Assembly: GCA_964386005.1 (NCBI GenBank)
Contig: CAYLSB010000012.1
Location: 1-64,000 of the forward strand
Source: FEN-1350 sp964386005
GTDB lineage: Bacteria > Planctomycetota > Phycisphaerae > Sedimentisphaerales > Anaerohalosphaeraceae
Direction of reading: 5' to 3'
Length of the DNA stretch: 64,000 bases
Part shown: positions 17,183 through 26,914 of the stretch, piece by piece
How the letters are laid out: every line of letters starts with the position of its first letter
How positions within the stretch are numbered: the stretch's first letter is position 1
Made by a program: the position numbers and the translations under genes
The notes under the pieces: model-generated
What the model was told of the DNA's origin: nothing
Databases searched by the model: none
The model's input: the letters and a program-made list of their open reading frames with translations, nothing else

Positions 17183-20100
17183 ACCCTCCTGGACGAAACG
17201 ACAGAAGGCGGCCATCGACGCTCGCGGACGGGACATTCTCGTGACCGCTTCGGCCGGGACGGGCAAGACGGCGGTACTTACCGAACGCTATCTGCAATGT
17301 CTGCTGGAACCGATCGAACCGGCCGGCGTATCGGAGATTCTGGCGTTGACCTTTACCGATGCCGCCGCGGAAGAGATGCGATCCCGAATCGCCGAGCGAC
17401 TTCGGCGCGAATCGATGACCACGCACAATCCATTCCTTCGCGCCCAACTCCTTCAGCTCGACACCGCGTGGATCAGCACCCTGCATTCGTTCTGCAAACG
17501 GATCCTTACGGAATTCTTTTATGAGCAATCCCTCGATCCGGCCTTCCGTATTCTCGACGCCGACGAGCAGATGCTGCTCAAGAACGAAACGCTTCAACAG
17601 ATCATCGAGGAGGCCTGGGAAGATCCGGAACTGTCTCCGGGGCTGGAACAACTTCTGTATCGCCGCGATCTCGGCGGACACGATCGCAATTTTCTTTCGC
17701 AGATTCTTCGAGCCGCCGACTTCCTCGATTCGGTCGCATCGCGATCGGAGTGGTTGAATCGCGCCGGGGAATTGTCGAGGATCGAAACGCTTCACGGGGA
17801 ATGGTTCCTTCGGCGACGCGCCGAGATGTTGACCCGTCGGCTTCAGGATTGTCTGGCGCGAGTGGAATTTTCCCGACAGCTCGACGCCGTTTGCACGGAC
17901 GGTTACTGGTCCGATTTTCTGCGCGACGAGTTTCCAGCCGTTTTTCGCGGGGCCCTTCGCCTGCTTGAGGAAGGACAGTGGGATGTCTGTCGTACTCTGA
18001 TCCTGACGGGGAGTTTTCCGTCTTTTCCGCGCCGTCCCAAAACGATGTCGGAGGAAACCGCCGACCGCGTCAAGGCCGCCGCCATGGAGGCCAAGCGAAA
18101 ATTTCTTGCCTTGCGCAGCATGGCCATCGTTGCTCCCGATTATGAACAGCGGATCGCCGCGTCGGTCCACCTCCAGACCCGGATCCTGATCGAGCTGATC
18201 GGTCGTTTCGACCGCGGATATGCCCGGGCCAAGCTGCGCCGCAACAGTCTTGATTTTGCCGACCTGGAACACCGCGCTTTGGAGATGCTGACTTCGCGGG
18301 AAGACGTTGCGGAGATCCTTCGCCGTCGATTCCGATGTATCTTCCTCGACGAATACCAGGATATCAATCCCATCCAGCAGGCCCTCATCGATCGCATCCG
18401 TCGCCGCGACAATGTTTTTGTCGTGGGGGACGTCAAGCAGAGCATTTACGCGTTTCGTCAGAGTCGTCCGGAAATCTTTTTGGCGCGTCTGGACGGGGCC
18501 GTCGAAGCGCTCCGCTCGGAGGATCCGCTTCGTGTCGATCTGATCGACAACTTCCGATCGCGGCAGCCGATTCTCGACTTTTCCAATCAGGTATTCCGCC
18601 GAATCATGCGATTCTCCGTCGCTTCGATCGATTACGACAGCCGGGCCTTGCTGCAGCCCGGTTTCGAATATGCACCTCTTGCGGAAGGGACCGTCCCGGC
18701 CGATCTGGTTGAGCTGTGTATCCTGGACGAACCTTCGTCGGGTTCGGACTCCGACGACGATTCCGAAACCAGTTCCGAGGAAGCAAGGGATTGGGAACCA
18801 TCGGGCGTTGAAACCTTCGCGACCTCCTCCCAGCGGCAGGCCGCATGGATTGCCGAACGGATTCGCGCCATGGTCGGCGCGGACACGGGCCGGCCGCAGT
18901 TTACGATTTTCGACAAGGCCGCCAACGCCTACCGCGATGTCGCCTACGGCGATATTGTCATCCTGATGCGCAGTCTTTCCCATAGCGCCTCCGAATACGT
19001 CGAGGTTCTCCAGCAGGCGGGCGTTCCCGTCTCCTCGCAATCCGCCGCGGGGTATTTTTCCGCCACCGAAATCGGCGACATGCTGGCGTTGCTCAAGGTG
19101 CTGGATAATCCCCGGCGCGACATCGAACTGGCCGCGGTCCTGCGAAGCGCGATGTTCGGCCTGAGCGATAACCAACTCATGCAAATACGTCTATGTGTAC
19201 CCGAAAAATCCGGAGATTATTACGAAGCCCTGCGTTCGGCGGTCAGGGACAGCGAAGACGCCGGCATGCGCGACCGAATCGCCGCCATTTTCCGGCAACT
19301 GGACGACTGGCGATCGACGGCGCACGCCGTCGGCATCGCCGAGATGATCCACCGCGTGTATCGCGATACGGGGTATTTGACGTTCATGTCGGCGCTTCCG
19401 AACGGTCGCCAACGTCGCGCCAACCTGCTCAAGCTTCATGATCGCGCGGTGCAGTTTGAATCGTTTACCGAGGTCTCGCGGAGCGGCTCGCTGGCCCGAT
19501 TTGTCGAGTTTCTCGAAAAACTTCTCGATCAGGATCGCGACTGGGCGACCGCCGAACCCGACGCCGCCGAAAACGCCGTGCGGATTCTGTCGGTGCATAA
19601 GAGCAAAGGGCTGGAGTTTCCCGTTGTATTTCTCGCCAATCTGGAGCGGCGATTCAACTTTCGCGATCTCGGCGACGATTGCGTGTTCGATGACGAGGAT
19701 GCTCTTGGATTGAAAATCATCGAACCGATCCTTGCACAAAAGTTTCCTTCCGTGGTACATGAACTCATCGTCGATAAGCGCCATCGGAGGGGATTGGCCG
19801 AAGAGATGCGGATTCTTTATGTCGCGGTCACGCGGGCACGCGAGCGGTTGATCCTTACAGCTTCGGCCAAACTGGATACATGCCGACGACTTCTGGACGG
19901 CTGCCGACTCCGTCCGGAGGGGCCGCAGGATTGGCAACTGCGCGACGTGAAGAACCTGTTCGAGTGGATTCTGTACGGCCTGGCGGACGTCAAGTCGATG
20001 TATTCGGCCGTGGGTCTTGATCCTCCGACGCATGCGACGGAGATCCGTCCGTGCCGTTTCGAAATCCTTACTCAGGAGGCAAGTGACCGATTGGCCGGGC

Positions 20101-20903
20101 GGATTCTTGCCCATAAACGCAATCGATTGGAATTTCCGCTTCCCGCAAACCCTGCGGAAGATCTGGCTGCGCAGACGGCCGCCGATTCGATCCGAACGGC
20201 GCTGCAGTGGAAGTATCCCTTCCTTGTTTCGACCGGCCTTCGAGCGAAATTATCCGTGAGCGAATTGACGCACCGCGAGGATGAATATGCCGTGAGCGAT
20301 GTATCCGATTGTCTTCACCGCAGGCCCAGCGCGATGGGGCCGTCCGGCACGACCGGCCGTCCCGATGCCCGGCTTCTTGGCAGCGCGATCCACTCGATCC
20401 TTCAGCATATCGATCTTTCGATGCCTCCGAGCCGCGAGACGATTCTTGCCGCCGGGGAGCGTGCCGTTGGATGTAATCAAATCCCCGCGTCGATTTTGCG
20501 GCATATCGATCCGGATTCGATCGCGGCCTTTTTCCGTACCGAGCCGGGCCGGCTTGCTTTGGATCATGCGAAGGATTTGCTTCGCGAGTGGCCGTTTACT
20601 TTCGCGCTGCCCGCCGATCAACTGGCGGAGGAATTCTCGACCGAACGAGCTGCCGATCCGGAAAATTTTGTCATCGTGCAGGGAATCGTCGATATGATCA
20701 TCCCCGGCAAAGATGGTCTGACGGTTATCGACTTCAAGACCGACCGCGTGGAATCGAGCGAGGTCGCCCTACGTGCGGTCCGTTATCAGGCGCAGATGCA
20801 CTATTATTGCATGGCGGCAAAAGGCATTCTTCAAAAACCCATCCGCGGAAGTTTTCTCTATTTCCTCTATCCGGGAGCGCTATTCCCCGCAAAAGATTTT
20901 TAA
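17175..20903 (+). CDS. addA: ATP-dependent helicase/nuclease subunit A (AddA)
   Basis: A 1242-residue UvrD-type SF1 helicase with a C-terminal nuclease. Visible motifs are the Q-motif WTKRQKAAI, Walker A ASAGTGKT with K31, TLHSFCKRIL, Walker B D392-E-Y-Q-D396, GDVKQSIYAFRQS, LSVHKSKGLEFPVVF and YVAVTRARERL. The nuclease site shows VID1186-F-K1188. It supplies the motor and one nuclease of AddAB. A poorly conserved acidic insert lies between motifs (SSGSDSDDDSETSSEE). It ends 7 bases before the convergent GH5 gene and no terminator is visible in that gap. Confidence 0.93.
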   Translation: MRKPSWTKRQKAAIDARGRDILVTASAGTGKTAVLTERYLQCLLEPIEPAGVSEILALTFTDAAAEEMRSRIAERLRRESMTTHNPFLRAQLLQLDTAWISTLHSFCKRILTEFFYEQSLDPAFRILDADEQMLLKNETLQQIIEEAWEDPELSPGLEQLLYRRDLGGHDRNFLSQILRAADFLDSVASRSEWLNRAGELSRIETLHGEWFLRRRAEMLTRRLQDCLARVEFSRQLDAVCTDGYWSDFLRDEFPAVFRGALRLLEEGQWDVCRTLILTGSFPSFPRRPKTMSEETADRVKAAAMEAKRKFLALRSMAIVAPDYEQRIAASVHLQTRILIELIGRFDRGYARAKLRRNSLDFADLEHRALEMLTSREDVAEILRRRFRCIFLDEYQDINPIQQALIDRIRRRDNVFVVGDVKQSIYAFRQSRPEIFLARLDGAVEALRSEDPLRVDLIDNFRSRQPILDFSNQVFRRIMRFSVASIDYDSRALLQPGFEYAPLAEGTVPADLVELCILDEPSSGSDSDDDSETSSEEARDWEPSGVETFATSSQRQAAWIAERIRAMVGADTGRPQFTIFDKAANAYRDVAYGDIVILMRSLSHSASEYVEVLQQAGVPVSSQSAAGYFSATEIGDMLALLKVLDNPRRDIELAAVLRSAMFGLSDNQLMQIRLCVPEKSGDYYEALRSAVRDSEDAGMRDRIAAIFRQLDDWRSTAHAVGIAEMIHRVYRDTGYLTFMSALPNGRQRRANLLKLHDRAVQFESFTEVSRSGSLARFVEFLEKLLDQDRDWATAEPDAAENAVRILSVHKSKGLEFPVVFLANLERRFNFRDLGDDCVFDDEDALGLKIIEPILAQKFPSVVHELIVDKRHRRGLAEEMRILYVAVTRARERLILTASAKLDTCRRLLDGCRLRPEGPQDWQLRDVKNLFEWILYGLADVKSMYSAVGLDPPTHATEIRPCRFEILTQEASDRLAGRILAHKRNRLEFPLPANPAEDLAAQTAADSIRTALQWKYPFLVSTGLRAKLSVSELTHREDEYAVSDVSDCLHRRPSAMGPSGTTGRPDARLLGSAIHSILQHIDLSMPPSRETILAAGERAVGCNQIPASILRHIDPDSIAAFFRTEPGRLALDHAKDLLREWPFTFALPADQLAEEFSTERAADPENFVIVQGIVDMIIPGKDGLTVIDFKTDRVESSEVALRAVRYQAQMHYYCMAAKGILQKPIRGSFLYFLYPGALFPAKDF

Positions 20904-20910
20904 TCGCTTG

Positions 20911-21942
20911 TCAAGGAGTGCGGGGCGGAATCAGGGCGTCGCGGATGGTTTCGATCCAGCGTTTGTTGGGGATGTCGTAGAGGATGAAGTCGCTGTCGAA
21001 CTGCCAGTAGGCCCAGCTCCAGTTGCGCTGCTCGGCCTGGCGGGTAACGGCGTTACTATAGCGGACGCGGGAGGACATCTCCGCCTTATCATAGGCGCCG
21101 AACTCGCCGAGGTAGAGGGGGCGTTTATTCTTTTGCGACCAGGCCCGGGCCTTGTCGAAGGCGTCGGTGATGACCTTGAGCTCGTCGGGCGCGGCGTTCC
21201 ACGGGATGCCGAGTTTATCCTTCTGATTGGTCCACGGGGCTCCCTGGTGGGTGAACTCGAAGGGGCTGTAGAAATGGATGGTGACGATGAGATTGCGGTC
21301 AGCTTCGGGAAGCTTGAGGGTGTCGAGCTGGCCGATGTTATTCCATTGTGTGGGGCCGATGATCACCGTGCGGGTCGGATTGGTTGCACGGATGACGGCC
21401 AGGGCTTCGGCGAGATACTGGTTCCACAATTCGGCGTTGAGCTTGTCATGCGGTTCGTTGAGGATTTCGAAGAGGACTTCCATCGGGCGATTCGTATATC
21501 GCTCGGAGATCTGCCGCCAGAAAGAAAGGAATCGCTCTTTGAGTCCGGCCGGGTCTTTGGACATCGAGTTGAACTCGTGAAAATCAAGCACGACCATTAA
21601 CTTGTTGGCCAGCGCGCCATCGACGGCCCAGTCGAGCGTGGACAGCCAGGAATCTTTGAGTTGATTATTTTCGCCGAAGGCACGGTCGCGGAGCGGATGC
21701 AGGTTGATCCGCACGTGATTAAAACCGGCCTGGCGGATCAACTGGAAATGTTCGGCCTGGAAGCGGGCTTTGCCGCGATCGCGCCAGAGCGGATCATAAC
21801 CGATGACATTAACGCCGCGGCCGAGGCGTTTGTTGGTTTCGAAGGCATCGACTCCGGCCGCCGCCGAGGTCGGTATCGTCGTCCATCGTGTGCCGAGACA
21901 CAACAGCGATACACACATCCATCTCGTCAATCGTCCGTTCAT
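20911..21942 (-). CDS. Exported GH5-type endoglucanase/mannanase
   Basis: The 343-residue protein has an N-terminal hydrophobic signal-like segment (WMCVSLLCLG) and then a GH5 barrel. The acid/base is E163 in ILNEPHD and the nucleophile E280 in YLGEFGAYD; VRINLHP, LDFHEF and IVTIHFYSPFEFTHQG are typical flanking strands. It should hydrolyse a beta-1,4-linked glucan or mannan outside the cytoplasm; the subfamily is not decided here. GGAG upstream supports the ATG. It is the last of three minus-strand carbohydrate genes (GH78, beta-helix, GH5), which may be one operon. Confidence 0.9.
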   Translation of the reverse strand: MNGRLTRWMCVSLLCLGTRWTTIPTSAAAGVDAFETNKRLGRGVNVIGYDPLWRDRGKARFQAEHFQLIRQAGFNHVRINLHPLRDRAFGENNQLKDSWLSTLDWAVDGALANKLMVVLDFHEFNSMSKDPAGLKERFLSFWRQISERYTNRPMEVLFEILNEPHDKLNAELWNQYLAEALAVIRATNPTRTVIIGPTQWNNIGQLDTLKLPEADRNLIVTIHFYSPFEFTHQGAPWTNQKDKLGIPWNAAPDELKVITDAFDKARAWSQKNKRPLYLGEFGAYDKAEMSSRVRYSNAVTRQAEQRNWSWAYWQFDSDFILYDIPNKRWIETIRDALIPPRTP

Positions 21943-22037
21943 GATTCGATCTCCATGGGTTCTTGGGTTTGTTTGTTGCTATTTATATTCTTCATTTACC
22001 ATAATTGACCCGCCGAGTTTCCTCGACAGATCCTCTG

Positions 22038-23870
22038 TCAGTGAAATGATTGGAGTCGTTTTTGCCAGATCGGCTCCAAGCCGGCGGAGTTGGCGGGGAT
22101 TTTGTCGGGCGAAAGTTCATCTTTGCGAAAGTCGTTGTTCTTCCACTGTTGCCAGCTTTCCTGACACTGATTGAAACGGATGGCTTCGCCGGAGGTGGCG
22201 AAGATGATATTGTTTTCGACGAGCAATTCTTTGGTACCTTCATCGAAGAAAATTCCATTATTGGGAGCGCCACCGAAGGCGGTGGGGGTTCGATGGGCAT
22301 CGTGGAGGAGATTGCCGCGGAGGACCGTTCCGGGTTGCAGACCGAGCGTGTAGATGCAGCCGCCATCGGCCAGCAACCGCATGACATCATGAATGTGGTT
22401 GTACTCGACGATGTTCGCCCGCTGGCTGGTCGGCGTAGTGTTCCATCGGAATCCCACCGACACGCCCGTGTAGGGCATGCGATGGATGAGGTTGTGGGCG
22501 ATGCGCGTGTCCTGCGTAAAAGCCGAAAAGATGCCGACGGCTCCATAACTGACCTGGCCGCAGTCGGTAACGACGCAGTTAGCCGCCAAGTTGCCCACGG
22601 GGACCTGTGCGGGATCGGGCCAGTCGGCATCAAGGGCTTGTTCGCCGAGGAGGGATTTGTCACGGTGGCCGATGTGGATGCCGTTAGCGCCGATGTCGGA
22701 GATGCGACAACCAACGATGGCGTTGTTACGGCAACCCGATCCCAGCGCGATCCCGCTGGCGTCGGTGTGGGCGACGGAGCACCATTCGAAGCGGCAATCG
22801 GCGGCGTCGGCCAGTTCGACGGCCGAGGGTTGGCAGAAGGCCGGGCCGTCTGCCTTGATCCCGTGGTACCCGGCCTGGATACCGCGATAGCCGAAGACGG
22901 GGATATCCCAGCCGGCATTTTCGAAGGCGAGGCCGAAGAATCGGATATTTCGGACTGGTTTTGACGGTTCACCGCGAACCTGTACCAGCGTCTGCAGAGC
23001 GGGCGCGATGAAGACATGGTCATTCGGATTTTCACCGGGCCGGCCAAAGTAGTGCACCGTCTGCGCGTCGCGGTCGAGGAACCATTCGCCGGGCTGGTCG
23101 AGAAATTCGCGTGCGTGTTCGAGGAAGCAGGCCATCCCCGCACGAGCCGAACAGGCATCATGGCCGAGCCAGGACATCGAGGTCGCAACCGAGATTGTTC
23201 GATCATCGATCGTATCGATGCGGGCGCGGGACAGGGACCAGTTCTGCAGGACGACAAGTTCGGCCTGTTCGGCCTTGACTGCGGCGGGGATATCGGCATC
23301 GACTGTCAGCGTGCGGAACTCATCGGCAACCTGCGTCAGGTGCAGCATGGCGTTATCGTTAGGAAAACGAGCGCGGATCAGACGCGCGCCGTCGCGAGTA
23401 AGCTGACGGAACCACCCTGGGCCGTTTGAGCCGGCGGGCAGCCTGGCCGACCAGAGGTCGCCTTCACCCTGGGTCCAATTGGTAATCCGGCGGCCGCCGC
23501 TGATGACGACAGCGGCCGGGGATTGATCAGGCGACTCGGCGGAGGTGAAGGTAATCGAGAATTTCTCCGTACCGGATTGATCAGGAGTGAAGATCCACGT
23601 CTTTGCCAGTTCATATCGGCCGGGTGCAAAGACGATTCGAAGATCGCTCTTGAGACCGGCTTTGACCTCGTCAGTTACCGTCTGCCGGACTCGGATGATT
23701 GAGGCAAATGGTTTTTCCTTTGTGCCCGGATTGGCATCGTTTCCGCCGGGCGCGACGAAGAAGATTCTTGCGGATTGTGCATGGGTTGGAGTTGGAAACA
23801 GTCCGACAGCAAGACCACAAATAACAAGAGCCGCCTGAACCCATGAACGGTAAAATGGTATTCGTTTCAT
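22038..23870 (-). CDS. Exported right-handed beta-helix protein (polysaccharide-active, GH141-like)
   Basis: The 610-residue protein has a signal peptide ending THAQ. It then shows the FFVAPGGNDANPGTKEKPF start common to secreted beta-helix hydrolases and lyases, an immunoglobulin-like insert with a W-rich stretch, and from about residue 300 repeated parallel-helix turns (NIRFFGLAFENAGW, CRFEWCSVAHTDASG, NNAIVGCRISDIGANGIHIG, HNLIHRMPYTGVSVG, VEYNHIHDVM). The architecture resembles GH141-type enzymes, but catalytic residues were not identified. AGGAGAGG precedes the ATG. It lies 22 bases after the GH78 gene stop, so the two are likely cotranscribed. Confidence 0.82.
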   Translation of the reverse strand: MKRIPFYRSWVQAALVICGLAVGLFPTPTHAQSARIFFVAPGGNDANPGTKEKPFASIIRVRQTVTDEVKAGLKSDLRIVFAPGRYELAKTWIFTPDQSGTEKFSITFTSAESPDQSPAAVVISGGRRITNWTQGEGDLWSARLPAGSNGPGWFRQLTRDGARLIRARFPNDNAMLHLTQVADEFRTLTVDADIPAAVKAEQAELVVLQNWSLSRARIDTIDDRTISVATSMSWLGHDACSARAGMACFLEHAREFLDQPGEWFLDRDAQTVHYFGRPGENPNDHVFIAPALQTLVQVRGEPSKPVRNIRFFGLAFENAGWDIPVFGYRGIQAGYHGIKADGPAFCQPSAVELADAADCRFEWCSVAHTDASGIALGSGCRNNAIVGCRISDIGANGIHIGHRDKSLLGEQALDADWPDPAQVPVGNLAANCVVTDCGQVSYGAVGIFSAFTQDTRIAHNLIHRMPYTGVSVGFRWNTTPTSQRANIVEYNHIHDVMRLLADGGCIYTLGLQPGTVLRGNLLHDAHRTPTAFGGAPNNGIFFDEGTKELLVENNIIFATSGEAIRFNQCQESWQQWKNNDFRKDELSPDKIPANSAGLEPIWQKRLQSFH

Positions 23871-23892
23871 CGTAACCTCTCCTGATTGTTAA

Positions 23893-26700
23893 TCACTTGA
23901 ATTCCTTGTCCGGTTTCGCTTCAAATTGATAATGTCCGGAGCCGACGATAAGCGCCGTTGTCCCCGGAATTGTGCCGTGATCCCCTTGCTCTTTCATGAG
24001 GATGTCTTTCTGGTTTTCGATTGGCTTTCCGCTTTCGGAGATCGGCCGGTACCTTGGCGGAAAATGAATTTCTGCGGTTGTATTTGCGGGAATATGGATT
24101 TCGATTTGCACTGAATCCCCATCACGTTTCCAGTTACTCACAATTTTACCGCGGATGGAATTGTAGGAACCGTGCACCCACTTTAGATCGCCGACAATCT
24201 GCGGCCGGATGACGATCTTGTCAAAGCCGACGCTATCGTGGGCCCGGGTGATCCCGGCCAGTCCCTTGTAGAACCATTCGCTGACCGAGCCGAACATCGG
24301 ATGATTGTGCGAATACACGGCTTCTTCCTTCTCCCAGTGTTCCCACAGGGTGGTGGCGCCGTTTTCGAGCATCCAGCCCCAGCCGGGGAATGTCGCCTGA
24401 TTGACGATATCGAAAGCCACGTCGGCCCGGCCATTCCGCGTGAGCTGGTCGAGCATGTATTGGGTCGCAAAGATCCCGGTGGCCAGATGGCCTTTGTGGT
24501 TGTTGACGATTTCGGAAATGAGACGATCCAAGGCCCTGGTACGGCTTTCTTTCGGAACCAGATTGAAATACAGACCGACAGATTGGGCTCCCTGTGTTCC
24601 GATATCCACCTTGCCTTCGGCGTCGATGAATCGGGCGACAAAAGCCGTCGCGATCTTGTCGGCCAGTGTGGAATACTTCTTTTGTTCATCTTTTCGATCC
24701 AGATATCCGGCGATTTCGGAGATCATCTTGGCGGCCTGGTAATAATGCGCCGTTGCGGTAACGGCCTCGGGTTTGGGATCGATGCTTTCGTGGTCGCTGA
24801 TGCATGTATCGACGATGAAGTCTTTGGCCGCATTCGTCGATAGAAAATCAATCCATTTGCGTGCGGCGTCGAACTGCTCGGAGAGGATTCGCCTGTCGCC
24901 GTAATAATCGTGCAATTGCTCAACAAGCAGCGGATGCGCCAGGGCCCAGCCGATGGGGCCGCTGGTTCCGCCATATCCCCGATCGGCGATTCCCATATAC
25001 GGGGCCGTTTCCGGCAGGCCTCCTTCGGGCGTGGCGTCGGCGGCGAAGTCGAAGACCGTCTTGGCGTAGAAGCCGGACATGTCGAAGTTATACATGAAGG
25101 CCTCGCTGGTGGCGACGATATCGCCGCCATAGCCGAAGCGTTCACGGCCGGGGCAATCTGACTGGACGCCGAAGACATTGCTGAGAAACGTTCGCAGAAC
25201 CATTTGCTGAATGGCGTTGAAGCGTTCATTGGAGCAGACAAACTCGCCAACCTTCGGCAGATCGGCCGCCAGGGCAAGGCCGGTGAAATCCTCGAGCTTG
25301 GGTTTTTCCGACATTCCGGTAATCTCGACATAACGGAACCCGTGAAATGTAAATCGTGGTGTGTAGGTTAAGGGCTTATCGCCGAGGATGACGACATCCT
25401 TCTGCACAGCCGGAATCGGCGTACCGGGTCCGCCCATGTTGGGCCATTTGAGCTGACAGGCGACGGTCGTCATCGGATTGAGATTGCCGTCCGGTTTGAG
25501 TAACTCGCCGTATTGCAGCTCGACGCGCGTGCCCGGTGCACCGCGAAGATCCGCACGGGGCCAGCCGGCAACGTTTTCGCCCAGATCGACGATATAGACC
25601 GCGGGTTTGGGCTCGGTGATGGCCTTGGCCGGAATTGTTCGATTGACGCGGATCGGCGGAGCAAATTGCGCGACCAACTCGCCCGTTGCATCTTTACTTT
25701 CGACGGCATTCGCCCAGGCAGAATCGTCGAAACCGGGTTTATCCCAACCGGAAACTTGCCTGCGGACATCAAAGACCTCCCCGAGATAGACGTTGTTACG
25801 AAGCAGGCCACTGGGCGCGGTTTTCCACGTTGTGTCGGTGGCAATGGTTTCCACTCGGCCATCGAGATATTCCAGCCGCAGGTTGGCCATCAACTTCGGA
25901 CGGCCGATCGTCAGGGCCTCGCGGAGGTTGAATCGGTTGAAGAGTTTCATCGGCACTGGATTGTACCAGCCGTTTCCAAGCATCACGCCGATAGCGTTGC
26001 TGCCTGATTTCAATAAGGATTTTACATCATAGACGCTATAATAGACACGTTTTGAGTAATTTGTCCAGCCGGGATCGAGTACGACATCGCCGACGGATTG
26101 TCCGTTGATCGTTGCGTCATAGTAACCAAGCCCGGAGATATACAATCGTGCGACCGCCAGTTGTTCGCCGACCTCGAATGTCTTGCGGAACATCGGCGCC
26201 GGATCATCCTCATAAAACTGTTCGGGCTTTTCCGGGGCAGTTTTCCCATCGCAGATCCACCGACCTTTCCAGTAATCCTGACTCATCATGCCTGTTTCAA
26301 ACCAGGCAGTTACTTCATGAGAACGATTTCCTTGTCTATCCCATACACTGACATACCACCAGTATTGTTTACAGGGCCTCAAGGGTTTACCCTGATAGAG
26401 GACTTCGAAGGTATTTGAGCTTTCCACGCGGCCGGAATCCCACACAATGGATGCATTCTTCAGGTCTTGACCTGCCTGTACTTCGGATACGATGATCCGA
26501 TAGGCCGTTTGTTTCTGATTGCGAAGCGAAGACTCGAGTGCCCATGAAAATCGCGGCTCAGGAGTATCGATACCGAGCGGCCCAGATCTTCGTTCACACT
26601 TGAGATCGACGGGGGCTAACACACCTACCGTCTCCTGTGGAACAATAGCGCAACCGGACACTATCCAGAATCCCAATCCAACTACCCATGCGTTTTTCAT
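23893..26700 (-). CDS. GH78 alpha-L-rhamnosidase, lipoprotein
   Basis: The 935-residue protein has the domain order of bacterial alpha-L-rhamnosidases: an N-terminal beta domain (APVDLKCERRSGPLGIDTPEPRFSW, residues 30-60), the middle jelly-roll part with WKGRWI, LYISGLGYYDATING and LDPGWTNYSKRVYY, and the alpha/alpha barrel. Likely catalytic signatures are DCPGRERFGYGGD and GATTLWEHWEKEE. It would remove terminal rhamnose from plant or algal polysaccharides. The signal ends in a lipobox, IVSGC, so the enzyme should be lipid-anchored rather than free. It is divergent from the oxidoreductase gene at 26915. Confidence 0.92.
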   Translation of the reverse strand: MKNAWVVGLGFWIVSGCAIVPQETVGVLAPVDLKCERRSGPLGIDTPEPRFSWALESSLRNQKQTAYRIIVSEVQAGQDLKNASIVWDSGRVESSNTFEVLYQGKPLRPCKQYWWYVSVWDRQGNRSHEVTAWFETGMMSQDYWKGRWICDGKTAPEKPEQFYEDDPAPMFRKTFEVGEQLAVARLYISGLGYYDATINGQSVGDVVLDPGWTNYSKRVYYSVYDVKSLLKSGSNAIGVMLGNGWYNPVPMKLFNRFNLREALTIGRPKLMANLRLEYLDGRVETIATDTTWKTAPSGLLRNNVYLGEVFDVRRQVSGWDKPGFDDSAWANAVESKDATGELVAQFAPPIRVNRTIPAKAITEPKPAVYIVDLGENVAGWPRADLRGAPGTRVELQYGELLKPDGNLNPMTTVACQLKWPNMGGPGTPIPAVQKDVVILGDKPLTYTPRFTFHGFRYVEITGMSEKPKLEDFTGLALAADLPKVGEFVCSNERFNAIQQMVLRTFLSNVFGVQSDCPGRERFGYGGDIVATSEAFMYNFDMSGFYAKTVFDFAADATPEGGLPETAPYMGIADRGYGGTSGPIGWALAHPLLVEQLHDYYGDRRILSEQFDAARKWIDFLSTNAAKDFIVDTCISDHESIDPKPEAVTATAHYYQAAKMISEIAGYLDRKDEQKKYSTLADKIATAFVARFIDAEGKVDIGTQGAQSVGLYFNLVPKESRTRALDRLISEIVNNHKGHLATGIFATQYMLDQLTRNGRADVAFDIVNQATFPGWGWMLENGATTLWEHWEKEEAVYSHNHPMFGSVSEWFYKGLAGITRAHDSVGFDKIVIRPQIVGDLKWVHGSYNSIRGKIVSNWKRDGDSVQIEIHIPANTTAEIHFPPRYRPISESGKPIENQKDILMKEQGDHGTIPGTTALIVGSGHYQFEAKPDKEFK

Positions 26701-26819
26701 AAGCCATCCCGCCTGAATCGGTTTTGTTGATCTGTGCCATGGCCAGCTTATCCGTGACAGGCATGAAGGTCAAGACGGGATTTCGGTTCGATGTGTCTTT
26801 CAAAGAGCGATATCAGCTA

Positions 26820-26848
26820 TTGTCATTTTCTGCCAGTTCGGGTATGCT
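26820..26848 (+). promoter_or_regulatory. Candidate sigma-70-type promoter of the oxidoreductase gene
   Basis: TTGTCA at 26820-26825 and TATGCT at 26843-26848 are separated by 17 bases. The predicted start near 26855 gives a leader of about 60 bases. The match is moderate and unsupported by other data. Confidence 0.4.
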
Positions 26849-26914
26849 GACAATTTGTCGTTACAAGTTCATAGAGCAAATCCACTCACCATCCATTTAT
26901 CGGAGGGAAAACGA

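Noticed and set aside
17151..19184. 677-residue frame antisense to addA
   Set aside because: It lies entirely over conserved addA helicase motifs; GC-rich genes give long antisense frames by codon bias.
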